Assembly: GCF_026151205.1 (NCBI RefSeq)
Contig: NC_087074.1
Location: 9,829,226 to 9,893,225, forward strand
DNA length: 64,000 nt
Reading direction: 5' to 3'
Source of the DNA: Bolinopsis microptera
Taxonomy: Eukaryota > Ctenophora > Tentaculata > Lobata > Bolinopsidae
Positions 63,938-64,000 of this stretch are shown here, one piece after another. Position 1 is the first letter of the stretch. Every line of letters starts with the position of its first letter. The notes beneath the pieces were generated by a model, which did no database searches, was not told the origin of the DNA, and saw nothing but the letters and a program-made list of their open reading frames with translations. Both the position numbers and the translations under genes were made by a program.

Positions 63938-64000
63938 GGCCAGGTAGCGCAGTTGGTTAGAACGCCAGCTTTGCAATCGTGAGGTTGCGGGTTCAAATCC
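63938..64000 (+). repeat. tRNA-like SINE head, cut by the window edge
   Basis: GGCCAGGTAGCGCAGTTGGT has a pol III box A, and GGTTCAAATCC a box B. The T-stem start GCGGG is intact, but the anticodon stem (CCAGC against TCGTG) pairs poorly around TGC. That favours a tRNA-derived SINE or tRNA pseudogene over a working tRNA-Ala. Confidence 0.5.

Overview
This window is animal nuclear DNA. The evidence is spliced genes with GT-AG introns mostly 0.1 to 2 kb long, a T-box transcription factor, death domains, a eukaryotic initiator tRNA, a tropomyosin-like coiled coil and many small DNA transposons. It looks like an invertebrate with an AT-rich genome, possibly early-branching (cnidarian or ctenophore). 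I cannot fix the species from sequence alone.

Layout. 0.3-1.3 kb (+): the last exons of a GPR155/LYCHOS-like DEP-domain gene. 2-7.1 kb: mobile DNA, namely a LINE ORF1-like scrap, three palindromic 110-130 bp mini-elements with 9-bp target duplications, and a 1.5 kb foldback element between TTAA sites that carries one of those mini-elements in its left arm. 7.7-25.2 kb (-): one large gene of about 37 exons whose predicted 1779-residue product joins a metzincin-like domain lacking its catalytic glutamate to a long disordered linker and two C-terminal death domains. Two intronless, tandem, secreted paralogues lie inside one of its introns on the opposite strand (17.8-19.75 kb). 27.0-28.4 kb: an inverted-repeat element studded with TGTGAC motifs.

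30.7-38.1 kb (+): an eight-exon T-box gene with an N-terminal eh1-like motif. It converges with a ten-exon ANKUB1 homologue (39.0-42.7 kb, -). 46.08 kb (+): initiator tRNA-Met. 46.8-48.2 kb: an internally deleted FLYWCH/MULE DNA transposon with a clear 9-bp target duplication. 49.1-50.2 kb (+): a short tropomyosin-like gene. 50.75-56.87 kb (-): a single-exon gene for a 2038-residue Gly/Ser-rich protein with thirteen repeats of about 119 residues. 57-61 kb: gene-poor DNA with a perfect 143-bp inverted repeat. 61.4-62.8 kb: LINE-like scraps and a small unidentified reading frame. 63.4 kb to the edge (+): an SLC17-type transporter fragment and a tRNA-like SINE head.

The genes do not form a pathway. 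The most novel parts are the pseudo-metalloprotease/death-domain protein, the nested pair of secreted paralogues and the repeat protein. Exon joins were made by hand. In the three largest spliced genes every intron phase agrees and the coding sum is a multiple of three, but no transcript data were available.
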